IMG/VR virus record: IMGVR_UViG_3300042010_000060
Span: 1 to 37,760 of that record
Direction: 5' to 3' (one strand)
Source of the DNA: a virus
DNA: 37,760 nucleotides
Position numbers and translations under genes: made by a program. The notes beneath the pieces are model-generated. The model did no database searches. It saw only the letters and a program-made list of their open reading frames with translations, and was not told where the DNA came from. Shown piece by piece: positions 37,641-37,760 of this stretch; within the stretch, counting starts at the first letter, position 1; each line of letters opens with the position of its first letter.

Positions 37641-37760
37641 GGCCAGGGCCTCAACAGACCCACCGCTCTTTAGCTCCACCCCTTGCCGGATCACCACCGG
37701 CCCAGATTCGAAGGCAGCGATGAACCGGCCTCAACGGTTCAGAGGGTTGGCAACTGACCC
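37641..37760. other. Right edge of the window, no gene seen
   Basis: 120 bases with no supported ORF. It is probably the leader of a rightward early transcript (PL-type) that continues beyond the window, where the integrase should be. Confidence 0.4.

Noticed and set aside
1-37760. CRISPR arrays, rRNA genes, insertion sequences
   Set aside because: No regularly spaced repeat-spacer structure, rRNA sequence or transposase was seen on either strand.

Overview
The window is most of a lambda-like temperate siphophage integrated in a Pseudomonas chromosome. The host assignment rests on three things: a degenerate tRNA-Pro(GGG) of Pseudomonas type at the left junction, a DUF1654 gene (a family I know only from Pseudomonas and its phages), and LexA boxes of the CTG-N10-CAG type. 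High GC and Pseudomonas-phage homologues throughout agree. No functional integrase is present. The active int and the intact tRNA are expected beyond position 37760.

Layout. Positions 1-1800 are junction and scar DNA: two small membrane-protein genes, a frameshifted duplicate of the 3' end of the phage's own tail gene K, the C-terminal part of a tyrosine integrase broken by an amber stop, and a tRNA-Pro 3' half with its terminator (probable att site). Positions 1968-3494 (+ strand) form the accessory end of the prophage, including a LexA-box operon with a zinc-ribbon protein and a compact SRAP (YedK/HMCES-like) DNA-protein crosslinking protein. Positions 3475-29088 (- strand) are the late operon. 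Read in the direction of transcription it runs: two holin-like proteins, HExxH protein, small and large terminase, DUF1073 portal, DUF2213 protease with a nested scaffold, cement protein, DUF2184 capsid, neck proteins, tail tube, G/GT chaperones joined by a GGGAAAC -1 frameshift site, tape measure, M, L, K, two lipoproteins, I, J, tail-tip proteins, SleB-type endolysin, and Rz with nested Rz1. Positions 29089-29777 are a non-coding late leader with terminator hairpins. Positions 29778-35256 (- strand) are the early operon: candidate late regulator, NinG, NinB, small proteins, DnaC-like helicase loader, initiator, Rha, two small proteins resembling ribbon-helix-helix regulators, and Cro.

The immunity region is at 35257-37640. 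CI (+) and Cro (-) diverge across an operator array of CAAGCATGCTTG palindromes. Downstream of CI, in the position lambda uses for rex, lies a P63C-domain protein followed by a terminator. Then comes a LexA-controlled DUF1654 gene (-), and a second operator array with the same palindrome and the same 23-bp spacing, which looks like the OL counterpart of the cI/cro OR.

The most interesting signals are: the paired OR/OL arrays, with the distal one beside a LexA box; the P63C gene in the rex position; the LexA-SRAP operon at the prophage end; a two-palindrome element (TGTCGCGACAC-N20-GTGTCGCG) that occurs both inside the 5' end of rha and in the holin/protease gap; a repeated terminator-plus-Shine-Dalgarno cassette in the late operon; and a slippage-prone TTCTC pentamer repeat inside the replication initiator gene.
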